From positions 1-37,023 of the forward strand of contig DAOUJI010000045.1 in NCBI GenBank assembly GCA_034422875.1: a stretch of DNA of 37,023 bases, in the 5' to 3' direction. Below the pieces are notes generated by a model that was not told the origin of the DNA, searched no databases, and worked only from the letters and a program-made list of their open reading frames with translations. The translations under genes and the position numbers were made by a program. Source of the stretch: DAOUJI01 sp034422875 (GTDB lineage Bacteria; Chloroflexota; Dehalococcoidia; Lucifugimonadales; JAGWBF01). This document shows positions 14,784-22,203 of this stretch, piece by piece; the first letter of the stretch is position 1; the number at the start of each line of letters is the position of its first letter.

Positions 14784-17372
14784 TCAGGCATAGGCCAGGG
14801 AGTAGGTCGAACCCGACTCCCCCTTCTCCACCTCGATGCGGGTGGGGAAGAGGTCCTTCAGTTCGTCCATGTGGGTGATGACGATGATTTGCTGGAAGTC
14901 TTCCTGGATGGCGTTTATCACGTCCACTATGCGTTCCCTGCCAGCCGCGTCCTGAGTCCCGAAGCCCTCGTCGATAAAGAGGGTGGGCAGGGGAGCCCCC
15001 TTGCGATTGGCCAGAGCTTTAGACAGGGCAATCCTCAACGCCAGGTTGATCCTGAAGGCCTCCCCGCCACTGAACATCTCGTAGCTCCTGGGGCCAAGTT
15101 CGTCGCTGATGATTATCTCCAGCGTTTCGATGGGGTCTCCGCTGCGGCTTCTGGGAGACCTTTGGGTCTCCAGCTTGAGGTGCATCCTGTTGTCGGTCAT
15201 GCGGCCAATGAGAACATTGGCCTCTTCCTCGATGTGGGGGAGCATGGTCTCGATAATCAACGCCTGGACTCCCGCCTTGCCGAAGGCCCTGCGCAACTCG
15301 TCGTAGGCTTCCTGCTCTTCTCTGAAATGGGTCAACTCCTGACTTTTCCGGTCAATGGCCGTCTCCATAGCCTTCAGCCTGTCCAGAATGCCTCGAAGTT
15401 CCCCCTGGCGACGTAGGAGTTCCTGATGCCGCCGCTCCAGTTCACCGACCTCCGCCTCTGAGGACTGCAACCTTCCCTCCAGAGCGGCCAGGTCCCCCAT
15501 CTGCTCGTGCAGCTTCTCTATTTTTTGTTGGGATTCGATCAACTCGGCTTCCCGCGTCTGCATCATGCTCTGGGAGAAAGCCAACGATTCCCTGTCCTCC
15601 GGCAGACGCTGCAGGGCCTCGTCCAGTTGCGCCCGCTTCTGGTCATAGACGCCCAATTCCTGTATGCGCATGTCCAGGCCCCTGAGGGTTTCGGGTTGAT
15701 ACCCAAGGGCGCTGATGCCCTGGTCAAGTGCCGCTGTCTTTCGTCTCTCTTCCGCCGAGTAGGCGCCAGTTTCCAGGCCATGTCGCAGCCGACCTATTTC
15801 GGCCGAGGTCGTCTCAAGCTCCCTGGCCGCCTTGCCGCTTTCCTCGAGACGGCTCTGGTATAGCGCAAGGCTCTGCTCCGCCTGGCTGCGACGGCTCTTG
15901 ATGGAAGAGTCCAGATTGGTCAACTCGGTTTCCAGGTCCGTCTTTCTGGACTGGGAATCGCGAAGCTCCTGATCGTTGCTCTTGTAGAGACTCAGCTTGT
16001 CTGCTATCTCGCGCTCGTATGTCTCTACCAGGTTTATGCAGGCGTCGTCGCCCAACGTCGTCCCGCACAAAGGGCACACAGCGTCACCGGCATGACCCTG
16101 CACCATGTTGAGTTTGGATCGGAGTTCGATGCCTTCCGACTTCAGCTGCTTTTCTGAGGCCTCCAACTGGCCGATTCGAGTCGTCAGCTTGGAGAGGGAG
16201 TCACGGCGCCTGACCAAGGTCGCCTCGTCGCCCCGCACGGCGTCCAGTTCGGTCTTGGTAAGTTCCAGCCGTTCCGTCAGGCTTCCGGACAGCGATGCCC
16301 TGGGTTCCAGTTCTTCCCTTACCCGTGTCTCCAACTGGACAATCTGCTGCTCCAGCCTGACCTTGGCCGTCTCGATTTGGCCAGCCAGCGTCCGTCGTTC
16401 CTCGGTGAGCTTGTCATACTGGTCTCGAAGGGCGTCCATTTTCTGACGCTCGGTCCTGGCATCCGTCAGGTCAAGATGCCCTCGCTCGATTTCCTCTCTC
16501 TGCTCCATCACGGCGACATAACCGGCGATACGGGTATCCAATCGCTCACTCTTGGACTTGTGACGCGTTATCTCGTCCTTGAGCGCCGGGACACGGGCTG
16601 TCAAGGCCTCTGCCTCGGTCCGCTGGGCGGCCAGGTTCTGCACTTGCATTCTCAGGGCGTCCCGGACCTCCCGCTTGGCCTCCAGACCCTCTGCAACACG
16701 GGCAAGCTCCCGCTCTACTCCTTCCAGCTCCAACTCGACGCCGCCTGCCTTGGACACTTCCAACTGCAGCTGCTCCAGTTCCCGCTCCATGGCCTGGGAC
16801 TCGCCCCGTTTTTCTTGGGACCGGTTCTTGGCCATGTCCTCAAGCCGGTCGTACTGCTCCAGACCGATGATCTTGGCAAGCACTTCCTTCCGCTCGCCGG
16901 CGCGCTTGTTGGTGAACTCATCGGCCCTGCCCTGGAGCAGGAAGGCGCTGTTGATGAAAGTGTCGTAGTCCATGCCCACGATCTGGTCGATCTTGGACTG
17001 GGACTCGCGGACTGTGTTGCCGGTGATGGGTTGGAACGACCCGTTGGACTGGACGAGAAGCTGTAGCTCTGTGACGCCGGAGCTCCTTTGTCGTCCCGCG
17101 TTGCGGTGCCTGCGGCTGGCCCGGTAGGTGTTTTCGCCTGCAGAGAAGTCCAATTCGGCCATCATCTCTGTCTGGCCGAACCGGACCAGCTCATCCTGTG
17201 ACTTGCCGCGCGCCTTGCCCCACAGGGCCCAGGTCATGGCGTCCAGCAGGGCCGACTTGCCGTGGCCGTTCTGACCGCAGAGGCAGGCCAGATGGACCCC
17301 TTCCAGGTCCAGGGGAGGCAGGTCTTCACCGTAGCAAAGGAAATTCCGCAGGCTTAGTTTGAGGGGGACCAC
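14784..17372 (-). CDS. sbcC: SbcC/Rad50-type SMC-like exonuclease ATPase subunit
   Basis: About 862 residues. Walker A is GQNGHGKS (33-40), and a long two-armed coiled coil is interrupted by the zinc hook CPLC at residues 433-436 (bases 16065-16076). Then come FSGGEAFRINLALRIALSK (ABC signature) and LPTLFIDEGFGTQD (Walker B and D-loop) at the C-terminus. With SbcD/Mre11 it opens hairpins and trims DNA ends. No sbcD is adjacent on either side, whereas the two are usually an operon. A frame extending to a GTG at 17393 exists; I prefer the GTG at 17372 because GGTGGAG precedes it at the right distance. It shares no promoter with its neighbours. Confidence 0.93.
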   Translation of the reverse strand: MVPLKLSLRNFLCYGEDLPPLDLEGVHLACLCGQNGHGKSALLDAMTWALWGKARGKSQDELVRFGQTEMMAELDFSAGENTYRASRRHRNAGRQRSSGVTELQLLVQSNGSFQPITGNTVRESQSKIDQIVGMDYDTFINSAFLLQGRADEFTNKRAGERKEVLAKIIGLEQYDRLEDMAKNRSQEKRGESQAMERELEQLQLEVSKAGGVELELEGVERELARVAEGLEAKREVRDALRMQVQNLAAQRTEAEALTARVPALKDEITRHKSKSERLDTRIAGYVAVMEQREEIERGHLDLTDARTERQKMDALRDQYDKLTEERRTLAGQIETAKVRLEQQIVQLETRVREELEPRASLSGSLTERLELTKTELDAVRGDEATLVRRRDSLSKLTTRIGQLEASEKQLKSEGIELRSKLNMVQGHAGDAVCPLCGTTLGDDACINLVETYEREIADKLSLYKSNDQELRDSQSRKTDLETELTNLDSSIKSRRSQAEQSLALYQSRLEESGKAARELETTSAEIGRLRHGLETGAYSAEERRKTAALDQGISALGYQPETLRGLDMRIQELGVYDQKRAQLDEALQRLPEDRESLAFSQSMMQTREAELIESQQKIEKLHEQMGDLAALEGRLQSSEAEVGELERRHQELLRRQGELRGILDRLKAMETAIDRKSQELTHFREEQEAYDELRRAFGKAGVQALIIETMLPHIEEEANVLIGRMTDNRMHLKLETQRSPRSRSGDPIETLEIIISDELGPRSYEMFSGGEAFRINLALRIALSKALANRKGAPLPTLFIDEGFGTQDAAGRERIVDVINAIQEDFQQIIVITHMDELKDLFPTRIEVEKGESGSTYSLAYA

Positions 17373-17417
17373 ACTCGCCGCTCCACCCGTCACATGTTGC
17401 TGACGCCCATTCTACCA

Positions 17418-17438
17418 CCCTTCGACAAGCTCAGGGCG
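17418..17438. repeat. Dispersed repeat, CCCTTCGACAAGCTCAGG type
   Basis: Copy with a divergent end (GGCGAAC instead of GGCAGGC), upstream of sbcC. Confidence 0.65.
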
Positions 17439-17504
17439 AACGGGGAAGAGGGGTCAATCCGACGCCGAACACACTTGCTTATCGAAGATTAGTAGAACCT
17501 CGTC

Positions 17505-17524
17505 ATACCGGCGTAGGCCGGTAT
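17505..17524. repeat. REP-like palindrome ATACCGG-6-CCGGTAT
   Basis: Perfect 7-bp arms within CGTCATACCGG...GGTATCCAG, the common form of a bacterial intergenic palindrome. Confidence 0.65.
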
Positions 17525-17559
17525 CCAGGGTCTTCCCTAAGTCTGGAACAAGCCCTCAC

Positions 17560-17583
17560 CCCTTCGACAAGCTCAGGACAGGC
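17560..17583. repeat. Dispersed repeat, CCCTTCGACAAGCTCAGG type
   Basis: Full copy ending GGACAGGC, identical in its core to the one at 4580-4604. Confidence 0.7.
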
Positions 17584-17623
17584 CCAACCCTCTTCCGAGG
17601 GGAGAGGGGGAATGCAAAGCTCC

Positions 17624-18592
17624 CTACGGAATCAGCATAAGCTTGCCGGTGGAGAGCCGCCCTTCCAGTTGGCGGTGGGCTTCCACCGCGTCTGACAAGG
17701 GGAAGGTGGCCCCGATACGTACATTGAGCGTCCCGCCCCTAATCCAGTCGAACAGCTCTCCGGCCCGCCAGCTTAGTTCGTGCCGGTCGTTGGTGTAGTC
17801 GAAGAGGGCGGGCCTGCTGAGGGACTTGGAACCGGCCAGAGCGGTCATGGGTGACACGGGGTCCACGGCGCCGCTGGACTGGCCGTAAAGGGCCACGTGG
17901 CCCCGCCGTGCGCAGCTTCTGAGACTCTTCTCAAAGGTGTCCTTGCCTACGGCGTCGTAGACGACCTGTACACCCTCGCCGTTGGTGGCCTTCATTATCT
18001 CCTCTTCGAAGTCCTGCTCCACGTAGTTTATGACCGCATCCGCTCCGGCCTCCGCCGCGATGGCCGCCTTCTCAGCAGTGGACACTGTGGTGAAGACACG
18101 GGCGCCGGCCCTTTTCGCCAGTTGAATCAACATCAGGCCCGTGCCGCCCGCGCCTGAGTGGACCAGCACCGAGTCGCCGGGTATCACGGGGCGGGTGCTG
18201 TAGACCAGGTAGTGGGCGGTGAGCCCCTGAATCATAGTCGCGGCGCCAACCACGGCGTCCACTGGAGGAGGCACTTTCACCAGTTCGGCAGCGGGGACGG
18301 CCACCTTTTCAGCGTAGGAGTTGGGAGCCCAGGCGTAGGCCACCAGGTCTCCAACAGCGACCTCGGTGACGCCTTCACCCACCGCTTCCACGGTTCCCGC
18401 ACCCTCACGTCCGGGAATCCAGGGAAGGCTCCCCGGCGGGTTGCTGCCCCTGCGTGTGCCCACGTCGGTGAAGTTAACCCCGACGGCCTGGAGTTTCACC
18501 ACGGCCTGACCCGGCCCGGCCTGGGGCTCCGGCAGGTCTTCCAGCTTCATGACCTCCGGGCCTCCCGTCTCGTGTATGCGAATGGCTTTCAT
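17624..18592 (-). CDS. NADPH:quinone oxidoreductase-type zinc-free medium-chain dehydrogenase
   Basis: 322 residues. MKAIRIHETGGPEVMKLEDL at the start, NFTDVGTRRG, and the nucleotide-binding HSGAGGTGLMLIQLA (AGGTG at 148-152) are those of the QOR family of the MDR superfamily. These enzymes lack the catalytic zinc cysteines of alcohol dehydrogenases and reduce quinones or alpha,beta-unsaturated carbonyls with NADPH. VVYDAVGKDTFEKSL follows the family pattern. TAGGAGG lies 5 bases before the ATG. It is a single-gene transcript with its own promoter and is divergent from the HEPN-like pair. Confidence 0.92.
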   Translation of the reverse strand: MKAIRIHETGGPEVMKLEDLPEPQAGPGQAVVKLQAVGVNFTDVGTRRGSNPPGSLPWIPGREGAGTVEAVGEGVTEVAVGDLVAYAWAPNSYAEKVAVPAAELVKVPPPVDAVVGAATMIQGLTAHYLVYSTRPVIPGDSVLVHSGAGGTGLMLIQLAKRAGARVFTTVSTAEKAAIAAEAGADAVINYVEQDFEEEIMKATNGEGVQVVYDAVGKDTFEKSLRSCARRGHVALYGQSSGAVDPVSPMTALAGSKSLSRPALFDYTNDRHELSWRAGELFDWIRGGTLNVRIGATFPLSDAVEAHRQLEGRLSTGKLMLIP

Positions 18593-18629
18593 AGGGCCTC
18601 CTAGCTTCCGGCCTGTATTCTCAGGCCAT

Positions 18630-18635
18630 AGTATA
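18630..18635 (-). promoter_or_regulatory. Probable -10 element of the quinone oxidoreductase
   Basis: TATACT on the minus strand (5 of 6), with no recognisable -35 at 16-18 bases. The start would be about 30 bases before the gene. The following TATGGCC resembles the region downstream of other -10 boxes here. Confidence 0.35.
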
Positions 18636-18659
18636 CCGTAATATCGGGGGCTTCGTTAT

Positions 18660-18675
18660 GTGCCTGTTCAGGCAC
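18660..18675. repeat. Inverted repeat GTGCCTG-TT-CAGGCAC
   Basis: Perfect 7-bp arms with a 2-base centre, in the divergent spacer between the quinone oxidoreductase and the HEPN-like pair; a smaller CACTG/CAGTG repeat follows at 18681-18695. Either could be an operator for the accessory cassette. The remaining part of this 18593-18875 spacer shows nothing else. Confidence 0.45.
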
Positions 18676-18715
18676 GAATCCACTGACAGCCAGTGATTTA
18701 GAGCGGTCCCAGCGA

Positions 18716-18724
18716 TGCTATAGA
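18716..18724 (+). promoter_or_regulatory. Extended -10 promoter of the HEPN-like pair
   Basis: TGCTATAGA (TGn plus TATAGA) inside TATAGAATAGGCA (18719-18731), a 13-base string that recurs exactly upstream of the TIR cassette at 23944-23956. The leader to the first gene would be about 145 bases. Confidence 0.5.
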
Positions 18725-18875
18725 ATAGGCACGCAATCGACGAAGACGAGTAATCAAAGTTGTAGTTCAAGATGGATGGATAATTGGAGGATATCTTCGG
18801 AAGAATTGGTACGGCAGTAGGAGACCTCGGATCGTTGGTCGAACACCACGGGTCCGTCTTGGGAAGGGATAGGCG

Positions 18876-19430
18876 ATGTCGAAAAAGAAAACAACAGAAA
18901 CTCTAAGGAAAGTACCAGTAACCCTTGATTTCGTTAAAGGACTACTTGTCTCAGCAGACGAGATTTCCAACGCATTGAGTCGAGAACTTGAGCCACGGAA
19001 GGTGCTAGCCCAGAAACACACCGATATAGTCACCTTCGAACCCGAACAAATACGGGAATTGGGTAAGTATCAGGGCCGCGTCGTGTTGGTCGCGTTGGCA
19101 GCGGAATTGGCACTCAAGTATGCTTGGGAGACGGAGAATCAAGGAGGGGCACCTTGGGGCCATAACCTAAGGAAACTGTTTGACAACCTATCGGAGAGTC
19201 TGAAGGAGAGAATCAGAAGCGAATACCGAAGACGCGTCACTGACCCGCTCGAAGAGGACTGGGAAACCGTTGATGAAGTGTTCAGGATTTGCTGCAAAGC
19301 CTTTGAAGATTGGCGATACATCGTCGAGGATGGTAGCTATCCAAACTATATTATGCGGGCAACCTACCTGAAAGACGCGACCTTGAGCGTCATTCATGCT
19401 GTCAATCAGCTAAAGCAAGGAGGGGTTTGA
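18876..19430 (+). CDS. HEPN-like alpha-helical protein, first of a tandem pair
   Basis: 184 residues, mostly helical and charged, no signal or membrane segment. The pattern ELALKYAW (Glu77, Lys81, Trp84), GHNLRKLFDNL (His96-Asn-Leu) and FEDWRYIVE (Arg147-Tyr148) resembles HEPN-type proteins, a group of helical domains common in abortive infection, toxin-antitoxin and RNA-cleaving defence proteins. I do not see a textbook RxxxxH motif, so nuclease activity is uncertain. The region is AT-richer than its neighbours and lies between single-gene housekeeping units, which suggests acquisition by transfer. The next gene overlaps its stop codon (TGATG) and has the same motif layout, so the two are probably partners. 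Confidence 0.7.
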   Translation: MSKKKTTETLRKVPVTLDFVKGLLVSADEISNALSRELEPRKVLAQKHTDIVTFEPEQIRELGKYQGRVVLVALAAELALKYAWETENQGGAPWGHNLRKLFDNLSESLKERIRSEYRRRVTDPLEEDWETVDEVFRICCKAFEDWRYIVEDGSYPNYIMRATYLKDATLSVIHAVNQLKQGGV

Positions 19431-19945
19431 TGTCGAGCATTTCTATGCCTATCGAAAGGTTTTTGTTTGGGAATGCACATTGGCGTTCCTACCGCGCCAT
19501 CGAGGAGATAGAGGTCTATTGTGACCTGATAGAGAACTTACAGGACAGGATAGATTCGTTGGAAACACGTGGCGAAGATGAAGAGGTCGCCCTGACCAAC
19601 GTGCAGGCTGTCAATAGTAGTTACGCCTTCGAGATCGCGATGAAGTCACTCTGGGCATTAGATAACCCGACAAAACCCGTCCCTCGCAAGCACAACTTAC
19701 TCGCGAGATTTGACGGGTTAAAGGAAGAGACAGTGAGGTCTCTCAAACGACTCGGGTTGACCAGGGAAGTGCTGGTGGGTTGGCCTGAACCTTTCGTTAG
19801 CAACAGATACTCGATGGAGAAGCGTAACAGCGACATCACAGTTTATCCGAGCCAGCTTTTGAGGCCACTATTACAGTTGCTGCGAGAAAAGCTCGAAGAA
19901 ACGAAAGAAGCTCTGCTTAAGCCTCCTCAAGAATCAATTGATTAA
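19430..19945 (+). CDS. HEPN-like alpha-helical protein, second of a tandem pair
   Basis: 171 residues. It repeats the motif spacing of the first protein: FEIAMKSLW (Glu68, Lys72, Trp75), RKHNLLARFDGL (His88-Asn-Leu) and SNRYSME (Arg126-Tyr127), although overall identity is low. This suggests an old duplication and perhaps a heteromeric complex. An N-terminal segment RSYRAIEEIEVYCDLIENLQ could form a coiled coil. Its ATG shares one base with the stop of the first gene, and AGGAGGGG sits 7 bases before it; a TTG just upstream is an alternative. Function unknown; an antitoxin-toxin or phage-defence pair is a reasonable guess, no more. Confidence 0.68.
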   Translation: MSSISMPIERFLFGNAHWRSYRAIEEIEVYCDLIENLQDRIDSLETRGEDEEVALTNVQAVNSSYAFEIAMKSLWALDNPTKPVPRKHNLLARFDGLKEETVRSLKRLGLTREVLVGWPEPFVSNRYSMEKRNSDITVYPSQLLRPLLQLLREKLEETKEALLKPPQESID

Positions 19946-20001
19946 GGAGCCGTGACAGTACTGCTTCATGGGGCTGACTCCACAAAACCTCTGCCGCTGC
20001 T

Positions 20002-20030
20002 TTGTTGCGGCTAGCAGTGCTTGTTACAAT
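20002..20030 (+). promoter_or_regulatory. Promoter of the carbonic anhydrase
   Basis: Extended -10 TGTTACAAT (TACAAT at 20025-20030) with a weak TTGTTG 17 bases upstream. Leader about 40 bases, ending in AGAGGAGG. Confidence 0.5.
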
Positions 20031-20075
20031 GGGGGCGAACCGGATGGGTAATCCTGGGCCTAAGAGGAGGTTACC

Positions 20076-20573
20076 GTGTCGGCGACTGATGAACTGTTGG
20101 AGAACAACGCCCGCTATGCAGCGAGCTTCGACAAAGCCGGTCTACCAGCGCCGCCCTCACGGGGCCTGGCCGTCGTAGCATGCATGGACGCCCGGCTGGA
20201 CACTCACAAGCTGTTGGGCCTGGAAGAAGGAGACGCCCACGTCATACGCAATGCCGGCGGTGTGGTGACCGACGACGCAATCCGCTCGCTGATGATTTCC
20301 CAGCGGCTCCTGGGCACCCGAGAAATAGTGCTGATCCACCACACGGACTGCGGCATGCTGACCTTCCGGGACGACGAGGTCAAGGACTCGATAGAGGCGG
20401 ACACCGGCCTTCGGCCTTCCTTCGCGCTGGAAGCGTTCGGAAACCTGGAACAGAACGTGCGCCAGTCCATTGGCCGCATCCAGGCCAACCCGTTCATTCC
20501 AGTGAAAGACCAGGTCCGGGGATTTGTTTACGACTGCGCCACCGGCAAGCTCAACGAGGTGACGCCCGCCTGA
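20076..20573 (+). CDS. Beta-carbonic anhydrase
   Basis: 165 residues, small form. CMDARLD supplies Cys36, Asp38 and Arg40, and HHTDCG supplies His89 and Cys92; together Cys36, His89 and Cys92 are the zinc ligands and Asp38/Arg40 the catalytic dyad of beta-class enzymes. It hydrates CO2 to bicarbonate in the cytoplasm, useful for carboxylases and for purine synthesis genes found elsewhere in the window. HVIRNAGGVVTDDAIRSL is also family-typical. The start is GTG with AGAGGAGG 5-6 bases upstream. It is a single-gene unit that converges with the LivJ-type gene. Confidence 0.95.
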   Translation: MSATDELLENNARYAASFDKAGLPAPPSRGLAVVACMDARLDTHKLLGLEEGDAHVIRNAGGVVTDDAIRSLMISQRLLGTREIVLIHHTDCGMLTFRDDEVKDSIEADTGLRPSFALEAFGNLEQNVRQSIGRIQANPFIPVKDQVRGFVYDCATGKLNEVTPA

Positions 20574-20606
20574 ACGATACGGCGAGCGTCGTGCAGTTGC
20601 CCCCAT

Positions 20607-20630
20607 GCCCAAAGCAGTGAAGCTTGGGGC
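20607..20630. terminator. Possible bidirectional terminator hairpin
   Basis: GCCCAAAGC and GCTTGGGGC form a 9-bp stem with one mismatch and a 6-base loop, between two convergent genes. No T-tract on either side, so support is moderate. Confidence 0.35.
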
Positions 20631-20657
20631 GCGGCCTCATTGTAGAGCATTGAATAG

Positions 20658-21902
20658 CTACGGGGTGGGCGCGGGTCCCAGCACCCGGTAGCCCAAATTC
20701 TCATCGGTGCGCTCGGCCGTGGGGAGGATTTCAATCAATACGTTGTACAGTCCTACCACGTCGCCGTTTTCGTCAAAGCCGTAGTTGTCGCCGACTGCTC
20801 CGCTCCACGTAAGGTCATACAGACAGTCCCGGAAGCCGTCGGCGTCCTGGTCGTCGTCGGTCTGCTTCAGACATTCGGCGGCAATGTAGACGTCGTCGTA
20901 AGCGGAGCCCTGGAACCACGGAAACGGCGCCACGATCTCGAAGCGAGCTTCAAAGTTCGCCAGGAATTCTGTGCCTGCCGCGGTGGACAGCTCGGGATTC
21001 GGAACTATGGCTTTCAGGCCGGTGGCAGCGTCGCCCGCGATGCTGAGAGCATCGGGGGAAGTGGGCACTGACTCAGAGTAGATTGGACCGTCATAGCCTA
21101 GCTCGCGAGCCTGTTTCATGATGGAACCGGCTGAAGCCGGGCCTTGTGCCGACAATAGCAGCGCGTCGGGGTCTTCATTAATCAGCTTGGTAAGCTGACT
21201 CCGGAAATCGATAACGTCGGATGAGTAGCTTTCGGATGCCGCCACTGTCCCACCCAGCTTTTCGAACTGGGCGACGGAAGTGTTCCGGGCGCCCTCGGCG
21301 TAGTCCGTGGTCTCGGTGATGGTGACGATCCTGCGCATCCCGTCCACCCAAAGGGTGTTGCCGGTGTCGATGCCCAGTTGCAGGTCGTTGATGGCTGTAC
21401 GGAAGATGTAGTCTCCGGCGCCGGCTATGTCAGGGCTGGTGGCGGACGGCGAAAGAAGGACCACTCCTTCCCTCTCGGCCAGAGGAGCGATCCCGAGCAT
21501 TGCGCCGCTGCAAGTGGTCCCCAAGATAATTTTCACGCCGTCAACGTCAGTCAGTTTGTTGTAAGCGGTGATTGCGTCCTGAGCGGCGCACTTGGAGTCC
21601 TCTGCGATGAGTTCCAGTTTCCTGCCATTGATCCCACCCGCAGCGTTGATTTCCTCCATGGCAAGGAGCTTGGATTGAAGTATGGGGGTCCCGTAGGCCT
21701 CACCGACTCCGGTCAAAGCGTCCAGGACGCCAATCACGAAAGGCTCGGGAGTGGGTGTAGCTGTCGGCTCAGGAGTGGGGGTTGCGGTCGGGGCAACCGG
21801 GGTCGCTGTCGGGTCTGAGCCGCAAGCCACCAGAAACAACAACGACGCTGAGACCAGAGCCAACGAAAGCCCTAAGAGGTATTTACGGTAGATGAATCGC
21901 AC
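20658..21902 (-). CDS. ABC transporter substrate-binding lipoprotein, branched-chain amino acid (LivJ/urea) type
   Basis: 414 residues. An N-terminal signal with lipobox LVAC places the lipidated Cys at 27. A Thr/Pro/Glu-rich tether (31-53) is followed by FVIGVLDALTGVGEAYGTPILQ and AMEEINAAGGINGRKLELIAEDSKC, the start of the type I periplasmic fold used by LivJ, AmiC and UrtA proteins. TCSGAMLGIAPLAEREGVVLLSPSATSP is the usual central segment. It captures amino acids or amide-like ligands outside the membrane. No permease or ATPase genes are adjacent, so it must work with components elsewhere. GTG start, with AGGAAG 6 bases upstream. Confidence 0.93.
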   Translation of the reverse strand: MRFIYRKYLLGLSLALVSASLLFLVACGSDPTATPVAPTATPTPEPTATPTPEPFVIGVLDALTGVGEAYGTPILQSKLLAMEEINAAGGINGRKLELIAEDSKCAAQDAITAYNKLTDVDGVKIILGTTCSGAMLGIAPLAEREGVVLLSPSATSPDIAGAGDYIFRTAINDLQLGIDTGNTLWVDGMRRIVTITETTDYAEGARNTSVAQFEKLGGTVAASESYSSDVIDFRSQLTKLINEDPDALLLSAQGPASAGSIMKQARELGYDGPIYSESVPTSPDALSIAGDAATGLKAIVPNPELSTAAGTEFLANFEARFEIVAPFPWFQGSAYDDVYIAAECLKQTDDDQDADGFRDCLYDLTWSGAVGDNYGFDENGDVVGLYNVLIEILPTAERTDENLGYRVLGPAPTP

Positions 21903-21982
21903 TATGCACTTCCTGTAATAGACCCTGCGGGACCAAGTGTTGTCTTGCCCCGTCGGTCATAGTATCCTCTCCATTCGTACCG

Positions 21983-22011
21983 AGTATACCGATGTATGAC
22001 CGTGACCTCAA
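21983..22011 (-). promoter_or_regulatory. Promoter of the LivJ-type binding protein
   Basis: On the minus strand TTGAGG (22011-22006), 17-base spacer, TATACT (21988-21983). The leader is about 75 bases. Confidence 0.55.
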
Positions 22012-22098
22012 GTATCATTCCCCTCATGAAAAGCCACGAATCATCTAGAACCCCGTCAGGGATATATTGTCGAAGGGCGCGACTTTCGATGTCGGCAA

Positions 22099-22129
22099 TT
22101 GATCGGCGGCGCACGAGTCAGCTTATAAC
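22099..22129 (+). promoter_or_regulatory. Weak candidate promoter of the symporter gene
   Basis: TTGATC (22099-22104), 19-base spacer, TATAAC (22124-22129, 5 of 6). The spacing is longer than ideal. The divergent 21903-22203 spacer holds this and the LivJ promoter and nothing else that I can see. Confidence 0.3.
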
Positions 22130-22203
22130 GCTTCTGCCTCGTTCGGGTTGCACCAAGACTTTCAGACTTCCATTGGGACCTGCCGGCTGAGGAGCACAGG
22201 CAT

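Larger units (their letters stand above)
17394..17623. other. Repeat-rich spacer between the quinone oxidoreductase and sbcC
   Basis: No gene. It holds two copies of the CTTCGACAAGCTCAGG repeat, a REP-like palindrome and a C/T-rich palindrome near 17588-17608. I see no convincing sbcC promoter in it. Confidence 0.6.

Noticed and set aside
18593..19990. Direct repeats flanking the HEPN-like pair like those of the TIR cassette
   Set aside because: I scanned both flanks and saw only short inverted repeats, no matching direct repeat.
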